Shown: positions 1 to 13,581, numbered from the stretch's first letter. The stretch: 64,000 bases of DNA from Cadophora sp. MPI-SDFR-AT-0126 (GCA_020747065.1 JAGMVK010000006.1:2480001-2544000), one strand, 5' to 3'. A program made the numbers and translations. The notes: generated by a model not told the origin, from the letters alone.

Positions 1-2946
1 GGGAGAATCGATATCCATACTCTCGATGGCACTGACTGATTTGCTGTGTCGACGTTGACGTTTGGGGGCCACGGCTACATTGGATCGGGGCATGCTGGAT
101 GCTGCAGCTCCGGGACCTGGAGTGGGTTTAGGAGGAGCGGCTGCGATTGGCACAACTCCTTTCCCACCGCTTACCCCGGTTGTACCAACAGACGACCCCG
201 CAGATCCATGGTAAGAAGTCGGTGTGCTGGCTGTACTTCCCCCACCTGCAGATCCAGAAACCGATGGCGGACTCTGACTTTCATTGACACTCCTGGCTCG
301 AACGCTGGTTGGAGTAGTTGCTTGAGTTGCTGGGGCGGTATTGGTGGCCGCGACGATGGAATTCTTCCGGGTACTGGGGCCACTTGTTGATTGAACGCCC
401 ATCTTCTTCGAAGCACGCGTTGCTGCACCACCAGATCCGCCAACCGGAAGTGAAGCTCCTGATCCCCGGTTACGTTTCTTGATGACATCCGTTTTGAGCG
501 AAAGTGGTCGAACAACACCATGCAATTTCAAGAATAGTCCACAAGCGTTGCAGAGAGGATGACCTTCGGGATTCCTCCTCCAAAGTGGTGTGGTTTGCGT
601 GAAACAGTTTGTGCAGGTTGTAGGCACTCCATTTTCACCCTGAGCTGCAGCCCCAGCAAGATTAGTCGAAGAGCCATGTTTTGAACCACCTGGAGATGAT
701 GGTCGACTAGGTCCTACAGATGAGAAGCCAGACATGTTTCCTTCAGGTGGCGAGTTGGGGTTCGACTGTGCCATTTGTTGCTCAAACATGCCGTTACGTT
801 GTCCCAACATAGCCGTGTTTGGAGTGGAAGCAGTCCTCGGGATCTTCTGCCGTCTGTCATTCCTTGATCGGTTGTCAGAGACGGATTGCGCAGATGCGTG
901 TGTTCTACCAAGTGAGCCCCCAGATCCGTCCCATTCTAGAGGCGAGGAAATATCGGCAGTTCCCCCAATAGTAACTTGTTTCCTCGGTGGACCGCCTGGA
1001 TACCTTGCTGCTTGAGTATTGAACTGCCCTGGCAAAGTAGCATCCCATTGCAATCCACCTGGACCCATCTCCATGCCTGGATCTTCCATTGGCGACTGAG
1101 CAAACTCATGTTGCATCATCAGCGTCCTATCAGCAAATGCTACCCCTTCATCATCCTCATTATCCGAATCCCCACCAAAACTGAACATGTTCTCATGTCC
1201 CATATGAACACCAGGTGAGCGTGCAGGATGATCCGGCTGGAACACTTGCGAAGGGTCTATATGCTGCGCCATTCCAAAAGCTGCCGGTGAAGTAAACGAG
1301 TTCGAGGGACCTGCCGACGTAACTTGCGTGAACATCGAGCTACCATTGGCATTATACATATACTGTGGAGCCATTGAGTTGGAGAGGCTTGATGGCCCGT
1401 GGCTGAAATTATGAGGTCTTTGATGGCGCATATCCATGCCATGCTGGGGAAAGTACATTTGCTCATTCTCTGGTATGGGCTGCGGAGTGGAAACAGCGGA
1501 TGGATAAGCACTACCTGGTGGAGAATAGTAATCATTCGAATTGAGGGACGTAGAGGGCATGGGGCCGTTATTGTACATGGCGGAGAATGGACCGTGCTGG
1601 ACGAGGGGCGATTGTGATGGTGAAAATGGGAAGTTGGTTTGGAAGGGTCCGGCCGATGTTATGATCGGATCGTGCTCCATATTAAATGTATCGAGGTGAA
1701 AAGGTAGGCCATTGTGGTTTGAGTTCTGCATGTCTGGCGGATGCGGTTGATCGAGAGAATATTCATTCAGCTCATCCTCATGGCTCGGCTCGTTGGGTAT
1801 CATGATACTGTTGACGGCTGGTACTTGAGGGGAGAAATCCGCGGGTCGTTTCCGAGGCTAGGTTATCATCAGCATGCACCATCAATTGACGCTTGCCAAA
1901 AAGCAAGTTTTTCCGGCCCAAAGAAGCAATAACTCACGCGTCTCTCGTCAATACTGGTCTTTCGAACATGTCTCTGGACATAATTGAACTCTTCGTTGTG
2001 ACGGGGGTTGTGATGTTGAACTGGGACAGACTGAGGCACTGCAAATTGGGCTGACTCTTTCCGCATCTTGATTGGAATCGCCGAAGCAACGGCATTAGAT
2101 TTCTCGGCGGCAGTAGCTTTCTCGGCATCCTTCTTTGTCATCTCTGGTGAGGGCGACATGCCGAGTCCAGCAGGCGTAGAGATATTGTCCGAAAATATGT
2201 AGTCATCGAGGTTCATTGGGTCTTGTTGCTGGTCCATAGTCGGAGTGATTGTCTGATCTGATGATTTCCTCAACTGTGCGATTCCACTGGGCGCAGATTG
2301 AGTCTGTTGTCTAGATAACCTGGTATGAAGAGTTAGATAGTGTACATCTACACTGGTAGATCCTTCTCATAACATACCTCGCAGCCTCTTCCGCTCGCTG
2401 TTTGCGCAGATTCATAGCCATCATGCGCCATGTCAAATTCTCCATGCGCTCCGAGTTAGGCAATTGTTTCTTCGTCTTGCTGTACAGGCGCCATATTTGT
2501 GTTGCCAATGGATCTTTCTTTTGCATCTCATCAGGGCTGTCGAGTGAAGTGTCGGCCGCATCGTCTTTCCATGTAGGAAAGAAACTCTCTCGCAGCAATT
2601 CCTTGCGCGCACTGCTTCCGGCTGAGAAATCCAGTTTGCCTAACTCACTCGCGCCCGAGTCTGTGTTGTTGTTATAGGAGGCCGCTCCTGACTGTGGAGT
2701 GACGGAGGTATTCGCTGTGGAGGGGGAGGTGGTCGAAGTAAAGGCCTCGTCAGAAAACGAGCCTGCGGGTCTGCGAGGAAAGCGGAAATCGTGCTCTGTT
2801 ATTGAAGTTTCTAATGATGATGTAGGATTAGATTGGGCCTCTCCATTGACGTTGCTACTGGCACCGGCCATCAATGTGTCGGAAGGTGGTGGGTGGGCAC
2901 GCTGTAGTAATCCCCCACGCTCCTCATATTGTGCCGCGCCAGACAT
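1..2946 (-). CDS. areA: AreA/NIT2-type GATA transcription factor (3' end beyond window)
   Basis: Global activator of nitrogen-catabolism genes; binds GATA-core promoter sites in the nucleus when preferred nitrogen is scarce. Exons read on the minus strand: 2946-2378, 2319-1938, 1857-1 (continues off the edge); at least 936 residues are present. The start is the first ATG after an in-frame TAG. The DUF1752 segment typical of AreA/NIT2 (begins [17 protein letters not shown]) lies near residues 145-180. The conserved stretch [11 protein letters not shown] opens exon 3. A single GATA finger, C-x2-C-x17-C-x2-C ([14 protein letters not shown], then [12 protein letters not shown]), sits near residues 732-756 and is followed by the basic [15 protein letters not shown] arm. 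Between these are Ser/Pro/Gln-rich low-complexity stretches. The two introns (58 and 80 nt) keep phase. The C-terminal tail, where NmrA-type regulators act in the family, is outside the window. Identification is firm; the exact start is less so. Confidence 0.95.
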
Positions 2947-5900
2947 TCTGCCAGCGACCACTGCTCCGAAGGAACAGACCCTCCTCTAGACAATTCTGGC
3001 AAGGCAGCCGGATACCGCCAGTGTGCAGAAGTATTATGAGTCTGTCTGAGGATCAAGCGGATGAAGAGCGGTGCTCGATATTGGTTGCTGATCGTGGCGC
3101 TGCGCTGGTTGTGTCTCCCCTCTTGTCTTTGTCTCGCTCCCAGATCCAGAAATGACTTGGGAATTTCCGATTCCGCGACAGTAACAGCTTGGCCGTACTC
3201 GCAGGCGGGACGATAGGGGAGCTTGATCGTTGGTCGAGTGCGCGAATCAAATGCAGGGTGTAGGCGACGGTACCCGAGGCAGGAGGAAGTCCTGTCCTGT
3301 GTCGCAATATGATGAGGATGGCCCCTCGTTGAAAACTGTTTGAAGCCGCAAAATGTGCAGAGGACGATGATGCGCAGATTTTGCCTGGGTCAGGTCGGGC
3401 GAGGTGGGATGCGAAGTGTAGGAAGAGGAAGGAGTTGTCGGCTCTCAAGTGAAGTCTCGACCCTCGCTGTCGGTGTTAGGAGGAAGTAAGTGGAAGAGGA
3501 AGTGCTTGACTTTCTTGACGTGCGATTTCCGTCGCCGAGAGAGGAGGTACCGGGTACTTCTGAGGAGAAATGTGTAGTGTGGTGTAGTGGCCCGTGGTGT
3601 GCGTCCGCCTTTACTAGTAGTGGAGTGTGGTGATGGAGTAGTGGAGGGCAAAGACTGGCAGTAGTAGGTAGTAGTCCACAACAAGAACGAATAGCATCAC
3701 CGCATAGGGAGCCGACACTGGCACTGCAGCCGTGTCTACTTCCATACGGACCGTTTCCCTCCCCTCTGTGGCTCTGCATGATTTATTTAGGCTGGTAATA
3801 GATCTAATGTCTAGCATAGCTAGCTGAGCACTATCTGCTTTAGGTCTTTTTCATCCGGGAGCATGTTCCAGCGGAATAACGAGTCGAGGCGTTCGTTTCG
3901 GTAGTAGCATTTCCCTAGCAAAGTGACTGGCATGGCATGGCATCACTAGCAGCGACGATTCAGTGAGTGTGTGTGGAGCCTACAAACAGAGGACCACTGA
4001 AATTGCATCGAGTCGTACCGAGAGAAGAGGATGCCTGTAACGCCTGCAACAAGGGCTGTCGCCCCTAGTCTTTGGGTGGACAAGCTCGCCTGCAGGCCTG
4101 CCGTGGTGGTGTGGAATCCTTGATGCTCTCGATGCCAGAGACAACACCAGACCACACCGGCCCAGCCTTTCTCTGGCAGAGACCAGTCAAAAAGCCGCTT
4201 TTATTACCGACCTCTGCGAGCAACCTCGCCGTCTTGTTTACGCACCCGTTCGGGATGAGGAGGGGCAGATTGTAATAAAAGAGACAGACCTGATTCCAGC
4301 AGAGAATGATATTGAAGACTGCTCGAAGTAACACCACAGCTTGACATTCTAAACAATCTTCCAAACGTCCCCAGAAATCCCCCCGTCGGCCGCTCAAATA
4401 GTTGTGGGAAGATGACGATCGGATTGGGGAAATGGGGTTATGGTTATGTCAAATAGCAATGGATATTGACAGAAGGATGGGGGCAAGACACCACGGATGA
4501 ATGGGGGCATCAGAACTCTGTTCCACATGGCAGTGAACAGACCGGATGTGGTTCATGGTATTTCTAGAAGATGGGGGAGCTGCAGAACATATTCCTTCAC
4601 CTGCTCCATTTAGAAATCCATTACACACCCAAACCAACCTCACTGCAACCCCTCGGTTTTGATACTGGACGAAACTGCGATTTACAAGTATGCGCCTACA
4701 CGAGAGGGCAGAAGCGCCTTCTATCGGCCCTCAAGCTTCACACTTGGCACCCTCTTTGTTGGTGTTGAACGGGTGGTCTGGCTGCCTCTACCCGTCAATG
4801 TGCCAATCTTCGAACATCTACCGTGCCGTCTTGTCTGCGAGGCCCTGGGCTTCAACACGCACTCTCTATCCACTTACTCGCAGGAGCAGAGTAGTAGGTA
4901 CATGAACGTATCGCTTCTTGCGCCGACGCGCTTTTAACGAACCGTAATTCCAGTTCTATCTCCACCAGAGCCTCCACCTGCATCAAGCTCACTCTCCGAG
5001 TCCCGAGTCTCCTTTCTACTCCCCTTAGTGTCCAACATACTAAACTCACGCGATAAAACCCCCTCATCGCTTGCTCTTCAGGGGCTTCCCCCCACGAAGC
5101 GAAACAAGCGAGGGCTCGCAAAATCTCCCGTCCACCATCCCCAATCCACCCCACCTCATCATTTACACGCCATGTACCTCGTGAAATGGGATGAAAAGCA
5201 AAAAATAAATGTACACATGGGGTTCCTCCACTCAGGCTTGCCACAAAGGAGCATGACATCGGCCGTTGCTTTGACCCATCATCCCTCATGGCTGAAATGG
5301 CGCAGGCCAGCCCACCAGCCCTCCAGCCCTCCTCTCCCAGAATCCATACCCACCACGCACCTACCCTTGTGCATCAAGAACAAGGGCACCCTGTCCTGCA
5401 TCGCGGGATCAAGTGGGGGTGAACGCTTCACTCACAAGTCAACTATTGCAACCAGGAGCGCAGCCTTCCATGCTCCTTCTGGCCCAAGCAGGACTCCACC
5501 CGAATCAGCGGTTAAATCATGCCCCGCCTGTCAAAGTGTTTACAAGTCCATTTGACTTTTTGACTTTCCAGCACGTTGGGAACAACGAGCATCGAAATCC
5601 AGGCTGCTCATCTGTCACGATCCCAATCCTCTCCAGCCCTGTCCACCTGCCTACCTGCCTGAATCGAAGAGGAATGCTCCCCACGAAACACCAAGCCCTC
5701 TGACTCGTAAACCTCCGCTTATTCCTTGTCATAGACCGTATACTTACGACAAGTGGGTTTTCCCCCGGCTCAGAAGCTCCCCAACAACCCTCAAGCTCTC
5801 TCAGCAAGAAAGTTGACAATATAAACGGAACTTTGTGCCGTCGAAACCGAGGACTCCTCACACATCACGCAAGTTGTAACGCGTCCAGAATTTCAGACCC

Positions 5901-8900
5901 AGAATTTACAGCGAGCCTGCAGAACACTGCAATAGCTTCAGAAATAACCGACCGGGAAACCCCTCCCACGAACCATTCTCACCAGGCTCATCTGATACGT
6001 CCATAAGGTCAGCTAAGGGCAGGGGTTAGCTCTGCCTTGCCCCTCCTCTCTCAGAGGCATTATTCACAAGACTTTCAATTGGTCAATCCTTCAGAACAGC
6101 CTTGTAACTCTCGGCAAATCCAAAGCCTGGCCTTCTCAAGTTTCAAAGCCTCGCCCAGCGCAACTCTCGTTTATTTTCGTCTCCTCGATCAAGAAAAAGT
6201 AAATAGAAAGCGGAAACCCCACAGAATTCTCGTTCCTTTTGAGGATCTCTCCATCTAATTCTCTCTCCGCATCCGTGATTCATCGGACAAGCCTCGGCGG
6301 ATTTCCTTCCTCGTCGCCGCCGCATAGCGTACCGCGCCCTCTCAGATCTATGAACTCGCATGTACTTCTACAAAAGGTCCAGATTTGACGGATCTAGAAG
6401 CACATTGGCGGGCAACGTCTCATCAAACGTCTGCAACAGAAAATTCTTGTAGCATCATCCGGATCCAAAACCTGCTTCAGCATAGCATATCGAAAAAAAT
6501 TCTTCGCGAAAGATTGTAATCACGCAGATCATAAAAGTGCAACTTTATTCTCTGCGCCGTCTTCGCCACAAAAGACGTCCATCCATCAGCGACGAGGACG
6601 GCGACACCCGCTGCGAACTCGGCCATGCGCCTAGCATTCGGTGCCGAGCACCATTTGTTGGCTGACAGGAACATTACATTTCAAGGTGGGTCAATAGTCA
6701 GCACCTTTCCTGCCTCTCCTCTTTTTCTCCGGGCCTGCCATGCCTCTGCCTTGTAAATGTCGTCAACGTCGGCGTTTGGAGGGAGGGGCAGAAAGGATCT
6801 CAGCGGAGAAAATGTTGTTGCGGGCCTTACCTGACCTGACCTGATCTAACCTCGGGCCTGGCCTTGGTCTAGGTAGTATTAGGCGAACAAGTATTTTCAC
6901 TGGAAAGAGTTTAGGAGTAAGCAGGTTGCAAGAAAGCTAATCTGCATATCCAAACAAATTCAATTGTTCCTTCCTTCCGTCCAGTCCGTCCCATCCAAAA
7001 CGATTCATTTTAGGGTTCACCCCACGACCTCAAGGATGAAGCGAAATACTCGGCACGCTGCACGGAATACCGAGTTGAGCCTGACTAGAATGATTTCAAA
7101 AAACAAGCCGCCGAAAACAGCGAATAGAATCCCGACTCTCACTTTGGCGTGAACTCTGATAGAAAAGCCATGCCCAGCCATAAACTCTGTTGGACTTCGT
7201 GGAAACTCTATCATGATTAGGCTTCGGTTACCGACATATTAAGTCCATATTACTGGTAAACGGCCGGTCTAGTTCCGTATTTTCCTGAACCATTTATTGC
7301 GAGCTTCTCGGATAGGTGATGAGGGGAAAGGCTCTGTACTGAAAGCTGCAGTTTCCAATGCTGACGCCAATAATTACGATCCGCTGGATGCGCAAGCAGC
7401 GCAACAGAATTCAGATCTACAGCAATAGTGACATCAATCTTCCTCGAATTGATTGATTACAAGCACAAGTATCGCAAATTCGCGAAGATCCCAGCCTCGA
7501 TTTCGCTAAGTCGGCGGAGAGCCGACCAAGGACAAGCGATGAAAGGAGACAGAGACATGGGCCGCCCCCCTCCAGGGGACTTTCTTGCCCCACTATGAAG
7601 TGTCTGTGGGTGGGAACTTTCAACTTGCTTGACCCCTCCATCGTCGGCCCTCAAGTCTATTTCTGATATAGCCTGAACGGAGATCTCCAGGGTGGATTAA
7701 AGCCTGCGACGCATCTTGACGTGCAATACCGGTACCATAACAGGCGGTAGTTGTAGTGTAACAGCTAGTGTGATTTGTCGCATGGTATCAAAAGGACTTG
7801 ATGGGAAATATACTGCGATCACTATTCGGACACTGCGGCCGCCAAGAATAGTATTTTGCTTTTTGCGGCTTGATAACCGATCTCCTTTGGCGATATCGAT
7901 GAAGGAATATGCTCTTCGATGTCATCTATGGCGATCCCTCGACCTACGGGAACTATGTAAACTTGTCAACTTTTGAGAATAGCGGCGACAAGTCTACCAG
8001 CCCAGCGGAGTTCTTCAGGAGTCAGTCTAGCTGGTAGGAGCACACCGCCCCGACTCTAGGGTACATGCACATCCCGAAGTCTTCCGAAGGATTATATCTC
8101 CCCACTACAAACAGAACAATGCGCGTTGGCTGGCAGCCGCAATAATGGTAATATCTGCCTTTTGATACCTTTGATCCACACCAATTCGGTTGAGAAGAAC
8201 AAGTTGAGGACAGGCAAGGAGAGGTCCACCAACTGGTCGCTGCACAGTTGACGAATTTCGAGGCTGGGCACGGAGCCACACCTTCAACGTTCAAAATGTG
8301 GCCCTCGTGGGAGTGGAACAAGTCAATTTATAGTGGAGTTCCACCATTGGCCGTGTGAGGCCGCTCCCTGCTGGAAGGCTGTCAAGCATAACAGCTAATC
8401 TGTATCCCTGCACCTAAAGTCTAGAGACTGCATTGTAAAAGCCTAAGACTCCTTCACAACGCCTAGAAGACTACTGCACTAGTAAAAACATGCACGAGGT
8501 AATGACTTCTGTGAGCTCCATTCAGACCCGCAGATGCCATTATTAGTTCAAAGATCTTCATCTTCAAATTTAGACATGTTCCGGATGTTGTCCTCGGGAG
8601 TCGGTAACTATCTACCATCAGTTTGAAGTCATCAGCTAGTCCCACAAGAACTAGAACGCTGAACACACCAAGTTAGATCTGAGACGAATAGTGCTTTGGC
8701 GAGTCATGAAAAGCGCCGACCGCACATACCATACCCACCTCAGATCTGAGCGCTTAACCTTTCTGACTCTGCAGATTCACGAGATCTTGATCCTGGGGAA
8801 TAGAAAAAGAGTGGTTTCATCGATCAGGTGAAAATGCTGTTCTGGCCCTGACCTGGAGAAACAAATCTCCGTTCATCTCCAAGGAGATTCATGATCCATG

Positions 8901-8904
8901 AGCT
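2947..8904. other. Long gene-free stretch upstream of areA
   Basis: About 6 kb of normal-GC DNA. I found no reading frame with a recognisable domain, plausible splicing or convincing codon use; the longest frame (5028-5555, plus) is Pro/Ser-rich noise. The part nearest 2946 probably holds the areA promoter and a long leader, as is usual for this regulator family. That function is inferred, not seen. Confidence 0.5.
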
Positions 8905-9967
8905 TTAGAGCAGCTCTGGACCATGGTGGGACCAGCCTTTTAAGGCACATCTCGATACCTGTGCCACAAGATCCAATATTATTAGCGTCTGCTCTTGCTC
9001 TGTCGTGGACAGCAGCCAGTCAGCGTGCGCCCGAAGCTGCTTGCATGTGAATTCGAAGCTTGGAGGCGTTTTTACTCCTCTGGCTTGCGCTGCTTGACAT
9101 AAAGCTGGGATCATGCCTTGGCCGATGTACTCCACTGGAAAGACTTGTTGCTCTCGTCTCGGGGTCACTACGGCTGGTGGCGCTCCGGCAAGTATCGAGT
9201 TTATGGATGCTGCTTTGAAAGTTCGGCGAAGTGAACGTTTCGAGAAATTGAAGAATATCTGCCAGTGCTGTGAATAGTAACGATCCGTCCATCCACCCGC
9301 CTAGGCATCCATCCTTTACCAAAAATTGGAACATCTTGCCTGCCTCTTGCCCCAGTCTGCTGTTTTGAATATGCGTGTATTGCGAGAGAAGCTGGGTGGC
9401 AGGATTTCGTTCTGTGTGGGGGTTCAAGTCACAATGAGAGAATTGGGGGAAAGCTCCGGAATTTCAAATATGTCGCATCCTAGCCGGTCCATGTGCTGCA
9501 TGTGAGGCCCTGCAGACGCGGGTGAGATTCACCATGTCACTGGTGAGAGCCCATGGACATGACGAAAATACGTGACACCACGGTGAGACACGCCACTCAC
9601 CACCATGGCATTGCGTGGGGGTGCCAGAGAAAGTAAATTTGGAAGTTCGAATTGAGGTTGCCATCCCACGAAGTCTGCATAGGACGGTGGTTTTCGGGGG
9701 ACGGCCTCCTCCCCGAGTGTGTTTCGCTACAGATGGGAGCGCGACTGCCGATGATATTCAAAGTACAGGGTGATTGGGGATCGCGAGCAGATGAGCCTGT
9801 TTGACCGGAGATTTGGGGGGAGCCGTAGAGAGGCGGTGACCAAGAGGGACAAGAACGGGAGTTGTCAACGGATACACGAACTCGAAGCGACACAGCTTGA
9901 CGCTGGGTGACCTGGTGGGATGCGACGAGGTGGTGATGAGGTTCCATGGACCACAGAAGGAGAGCAT
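8905..9967 (-). pseudogene. Decayed or frame-shifted coding remnant, unknown family
   Basis: Several protein-like stretches on the minus strand follow one another in different frames. One runs from about 9800 to 9600 (contains YADFVGWQPQFELPN). It ends at a good GTGAGT donor near 9600. Another spans about 9427-9300 (contains NPATQLLSQYTHIQNS). A third spans about 9300-8905 (contains INSILAGAPPAVVTPRREQQ and ends HHGPELL). The first junction could be an intron. The shift near 9300 has no intron of workable size and looks like a one-base indel. I do not recognise the family. It could be a real gene with an assembly error, or a pseudogene. Confidence 0.3.
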
Positions 9968-12123
9968 CCAGATGATCGAGAGCCGAAGTCTATTGTCTTC
10001 ATAATCTTTGAGTCAGGTGACGGATATGTCCAGATCCTCAGCGAGGTCCAAAGGTACAGGCCGGAATATTAGCTGGTGCCAGACTTCCATCGTGAAATGT
10101 AATTCACAGTGGCGGGCACGCGACACCTTTATAGACTCTGTGAGATTGCGTCTTATCAGGGCGGGCAGTGTTTGTTTTGACAATGATACCATCCTAAACG
10201 ACCATCACGACAAGGCCACTAACTGTCGAATCTGACTCGCGAATTGCTGGTCTCCGATACCGAATTGATTGCTGTACGCATTCTTATTCGACTTCGCCAT
10301 GGCCGACCCCTTGATTCAGCCCAGATCTCACGATATCTGAAAGATAAGTAAACCTCACCTGACAGTCAAGATTCTCATCTCAGCCAGTAATGGCAACGAA
10401 AGAAGGAAAAACGCGGAGACGTTGCACGCCGGCACTCTCCCGTCTGCACGACACAATCTGGGATCTAGATACCAGTCGACTGAAACAGGCAAGTCGAAGC
10501 TATCCGGAAAATAAGAGCCCAGTAAACTTCCTGGTACTCGAGTCTTGCCTATCTCCAGTAACATGTGTAACCTCAGATTACCATGATAGCACCCCTTATT
10601 TGGGAGATCCTGAGTGCCAATTACCTTCTATTTGTGGCCTTGGCACCGCTTTTGAGACCAAGATAGGACGAATCACCTTCTTCTAGGAGTTGGTACGCCA
10701 TGGCAGCCATGGTTCAGATAAAAGATAAGTCCGGGCGATGCCGCCGGTAAGAAGATAGCCGCACGTGGCAGCATGATAGGGGACATGAATAAAAGTATTC
10801 TCAATCCTTATCTGTGGCTTGGGAATTTGGAACGTTGTTCTTAAATACTGCTTGTCCCACATTTGGTACTCCGTTCCTTCTTCTTTTCTGCAAATGTCTT
10901 CGGAATGTGGGATGTCGTGCAGACATGCAGGGATTTTAGGGCTCATCAACATCACCCACAACCAAACAATTCTCGACCATGAATCCAATTCGAAGGATGT
11001 ATCAACTTCCATTTTCTCTGGACCGGATCGAATGTTTGGGATATCATGACGGCGAAGGATAACAAGAAGCGACCTCGAAGGGAAACATACCAGGAAAGGG
11101 AATATTAATCCAACGACCAGGATCGACCAACCAAGTGACTTGGCCGAAAAACTGCAACCTCATCACAAACCGCAATGGACTTGAGGATACTCATAATGTG
11201 TCCAGGTAAGTGCTGATCAATGGCACTTTGAGGTTTTGGAAGCCTGATTGGAGGCCTGAAGGAGACCATACTTCATGACAAAACGATCGATCACAGCCTC
11301 AGTCATCACCACGAAATACTCGATATCAGGACCGCGTACCAAAATACATAGCAGCAGCGAAGGACAGTACCATGGGAAGGGACATACCAATGGCTAGTCA
11401 ATAATCTGGCAACCATTATAAACAAGTTGGTGCTGGATCTCAAGAGTGTTGTCGTTTGGCAGGAAAACATGCCGTCGCCTCGCTTCGGTAAACAAACCCA
11501 ACCGAATCTCGGCGCTCGATACCAGAGAGAACTCAACATTCGCTACCACGGTAAGTCGGGACTTAGGGGAGCTATTTTTCCACCAAGGTCTCTGGCACTG
11601 AAACCTGGAAGTGTTGCTGAGCATGGAATATATTGGTTTATGGTCAGATCACATCCTACGTGGTCGTCAATGCACATCAACATCCTCTGGCATCGATCAG
11701 CAAATCTTCATATTATGGACCCCTTGATGATGAGCTGTTTCGAAGCTGGCACCCCTTCAACCAAGAGCTAACGTTACAATATCGAGCGATTCGTCGAAAT
11801 CCCTGATACTTCTCGCCGTGGCACCTGCAGATCACCTCGTCGACCAGTTGTACTATACCTTCAACCACAGTCCAATACCAAACTTCCAGAACTTCTTACT
11901 TCTGTATCATCTCCTTTCATCGTGACCATCTACCATGCATGTTCAATCGCTTTGTGTCGAAGCCCAACATAGAAACTCGCTTAGCAGCCCTTTGTTGTTT
12001 TTCAAATTCTCCGCAAGCATCAGAACAATGACCGCCACATACGTTCTCGATGTCAAGTACCAATCAACCATTTCATACACAACCTAACAAGCCTCAACTT
12101 GAGTCCCCAATTCAGTTGCCAGC
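9968..12123. other. Intergenic, no supported gene
   Basis: Normal-GC DNA with only short overlapping frames on both strands and no recognisable domain. The last few hundred bases, rich in short CA/TC runs, are the likely promoter and leader of the WSC gene at 12124. Confidence 0.45.
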
Positions 12124-13581
12124 ATGGCACTTTCTCAGCTCTTCATACCCTCTATCATGGCATGTCTGGTACTGCCCCTCACCACCACAGCACAATCGGA
12201 CATGATAAAGCCCGTTACCTCGAGCACCATCATTCCGTCACTGAACACACTTCTCAGCCCCATACCCGCCATCTCCAATACCTCCAACGTCGAGATCGAA
12301 CCCCCGAGCATCACAATCGCAGCCGAGACATCTCCAACTCCAGTCCCAGGAGACGACACCTTCATCCTGATCGGCTGCTTCAACGAACCACCAGCCATTT
12401 CCTCAAGTCGAGTACTGGGAGCAACAGGCTCATACCTGATCCCAACATTCACCTCTCAAAACACCCTCACGGTTCCCCTGTGTCTTGAAGCTTGCGGAGT
12501 GGCATTGGCTCCTAACACCAGTGGGGCATATATATACGCCGCGGTGGAGAACAGCCGGTACGTCCAGTCTAGCTTCCCCAAATCGAAAACATTGCTAACA
12601 CTACCCCTCAGAGAATGCTATTGTGGCCTAACTCTCTCTCCACTTTCCAAACGAGTTCCAGACGGATACTGTTCCTCACCATGCGCATCCGATGCATCCT
12701 CCATGTGCGGAGGATACGGGTATCTCTCCCTCTACCAACGACGCTCCTCTCTCAACGACGCAAACACTACAACAGCCGTCGCCTCACCTACCATCCCTCC
12801 CATCATCGCCGTACGGCCCTCGAAAAGCATGTCGAGACATTCACCCGGCTTCTGGATCGGCATCTCTCTTGGCATATTCTTCTTCCTCGTCCTCATAGTC
12901 GGTCTCCTCTTGCACATAAGACGACGCCAGACCGTCCGTCGTGCCAAAGCGCTCTCCAATGCTGGACTCAGTACCGACACCTCATTCCTCGGCGGCTTTG
13001 CGCTAATGCACCCGTCTCAGAAACGTCACAGGCCGCCAGTGAACGCAGTGTACACCGAGGATGGACGCCGCTTTGGCATCGTGGTTGATGATACTGCGAC
13101 AGATATCGGAACGTACGTGAGTCCCAATGACCGGAGTCCTTATCCTGGTATCAGAAACCGACCGACTTTTGAAGAGTGGAAAAGTGGTGTCGTGTCGCCG
13201 TCGCCGACACATGTCACTGCACCGGCGCTTGCTCGTGTTCCTGCTAGTCCGTCCGCGATCACGCATTCTGTAGAGCTCGATTCTATCGTTAGTCCTAGAG
13301 GACAGTCGGATTCTGGGATGGGTGGAGAGCAGAGAGGCGGCCATCATACACCTATTGCGGAACTGGCGGATTCCGGACTACCGGTCTCAGTTGAGAGTAA
13401 GGAGAGAAGTTCGGATTTTGACGGTGTCAAGGAGACACGACCTGGGCTAGATGAGAGGGAGTTGGAAAGAAGGTCGAAAGAGTTAGGTGGATTGAGTCCT
13501 GTCTCCGAAGTCTCTGGGCCGGAGAGTAGGGTAGATGAGGCCGACCCGGGAAGCAAACGTGAGAATACTTTGCAGCGCTGA
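12124..13581 (+). CDS. WSC-domain single-pass membrane protein
   Basis: Likely cell-surface protein of the WSC (cell-wall sensor-like) class. Exons 12124-12557 and 12612-13581 give 467 residues. It has an N-terminal hydrophobic signal segment (LFIPSIMACLVLPLTTTAQS), then a Ser/Thr/Pro-rich stretch. A Cys-rich WSC domain follows at about residues 75-200 (GCFNEP, CLEACG, ECYCGLTL, DGYCSSPCASD, MCGGYG). A transmembrane helix follows (FWIGISLGIFFFLVLIVGLL) with a basic stop-transfer RRRQTVRRAK. The cytoplasmic tail is about 190 residues, Ser/Pro-rich. WSC domains bind carbohydrate in known members; a stress-sensor role is inferred from architecture only. The 54-nt intron is a multiple of three with no stop, so retention would add 18 residues inside the WSC domain. 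Confidence 0.85.
   Translation: MALSQLFIPSIMACLVLPLTTTAQSDMIKPVTSSTIIPSLNTLLSPIPAISNTSNVEIEPPSITIAAETSPTPVPGDDTFILIGCFNEPPAISSSRVLGATGSYLIPTFTSQNTLTVPLCLEACGVALAPNTSGAYIYAAVENSRYVQSSFPKSKTLLTLPLRECYCGLTLSPLSKRVPDGYCSSPCASDASSMCGGYGYLSLYQRRSSLNDANTTTAVASPTIPPIIAVRPSKSMSRHSPGFWIGISLGIFFFLVLIVGLLLHIRRRQTVRRAKALSNAGLSTDTSFLGGFALMHPSQKRHRPPVNAVYTEDGRRFGIVVDDTATDIGTYVSPNDRSPYPGIRNRPTFEEWKSGVVSPSPTHVTAPALARVPASPSAITHSVELDSIVSPRGQSDSGMGGEQRGGHHTPIAELADSGLPVSVESKERSSDFDGVKETRPGLDERELERRSKELGGLSPVSEVSGPESRVDEADPGSKRENTLQR

Noticed and set aside
5028..5555. 175-codon open frame on the plus strand
   Set aside because: Pro/Ser/His-rich, no motif, no splice context; looks like chance in C-rich DNA.
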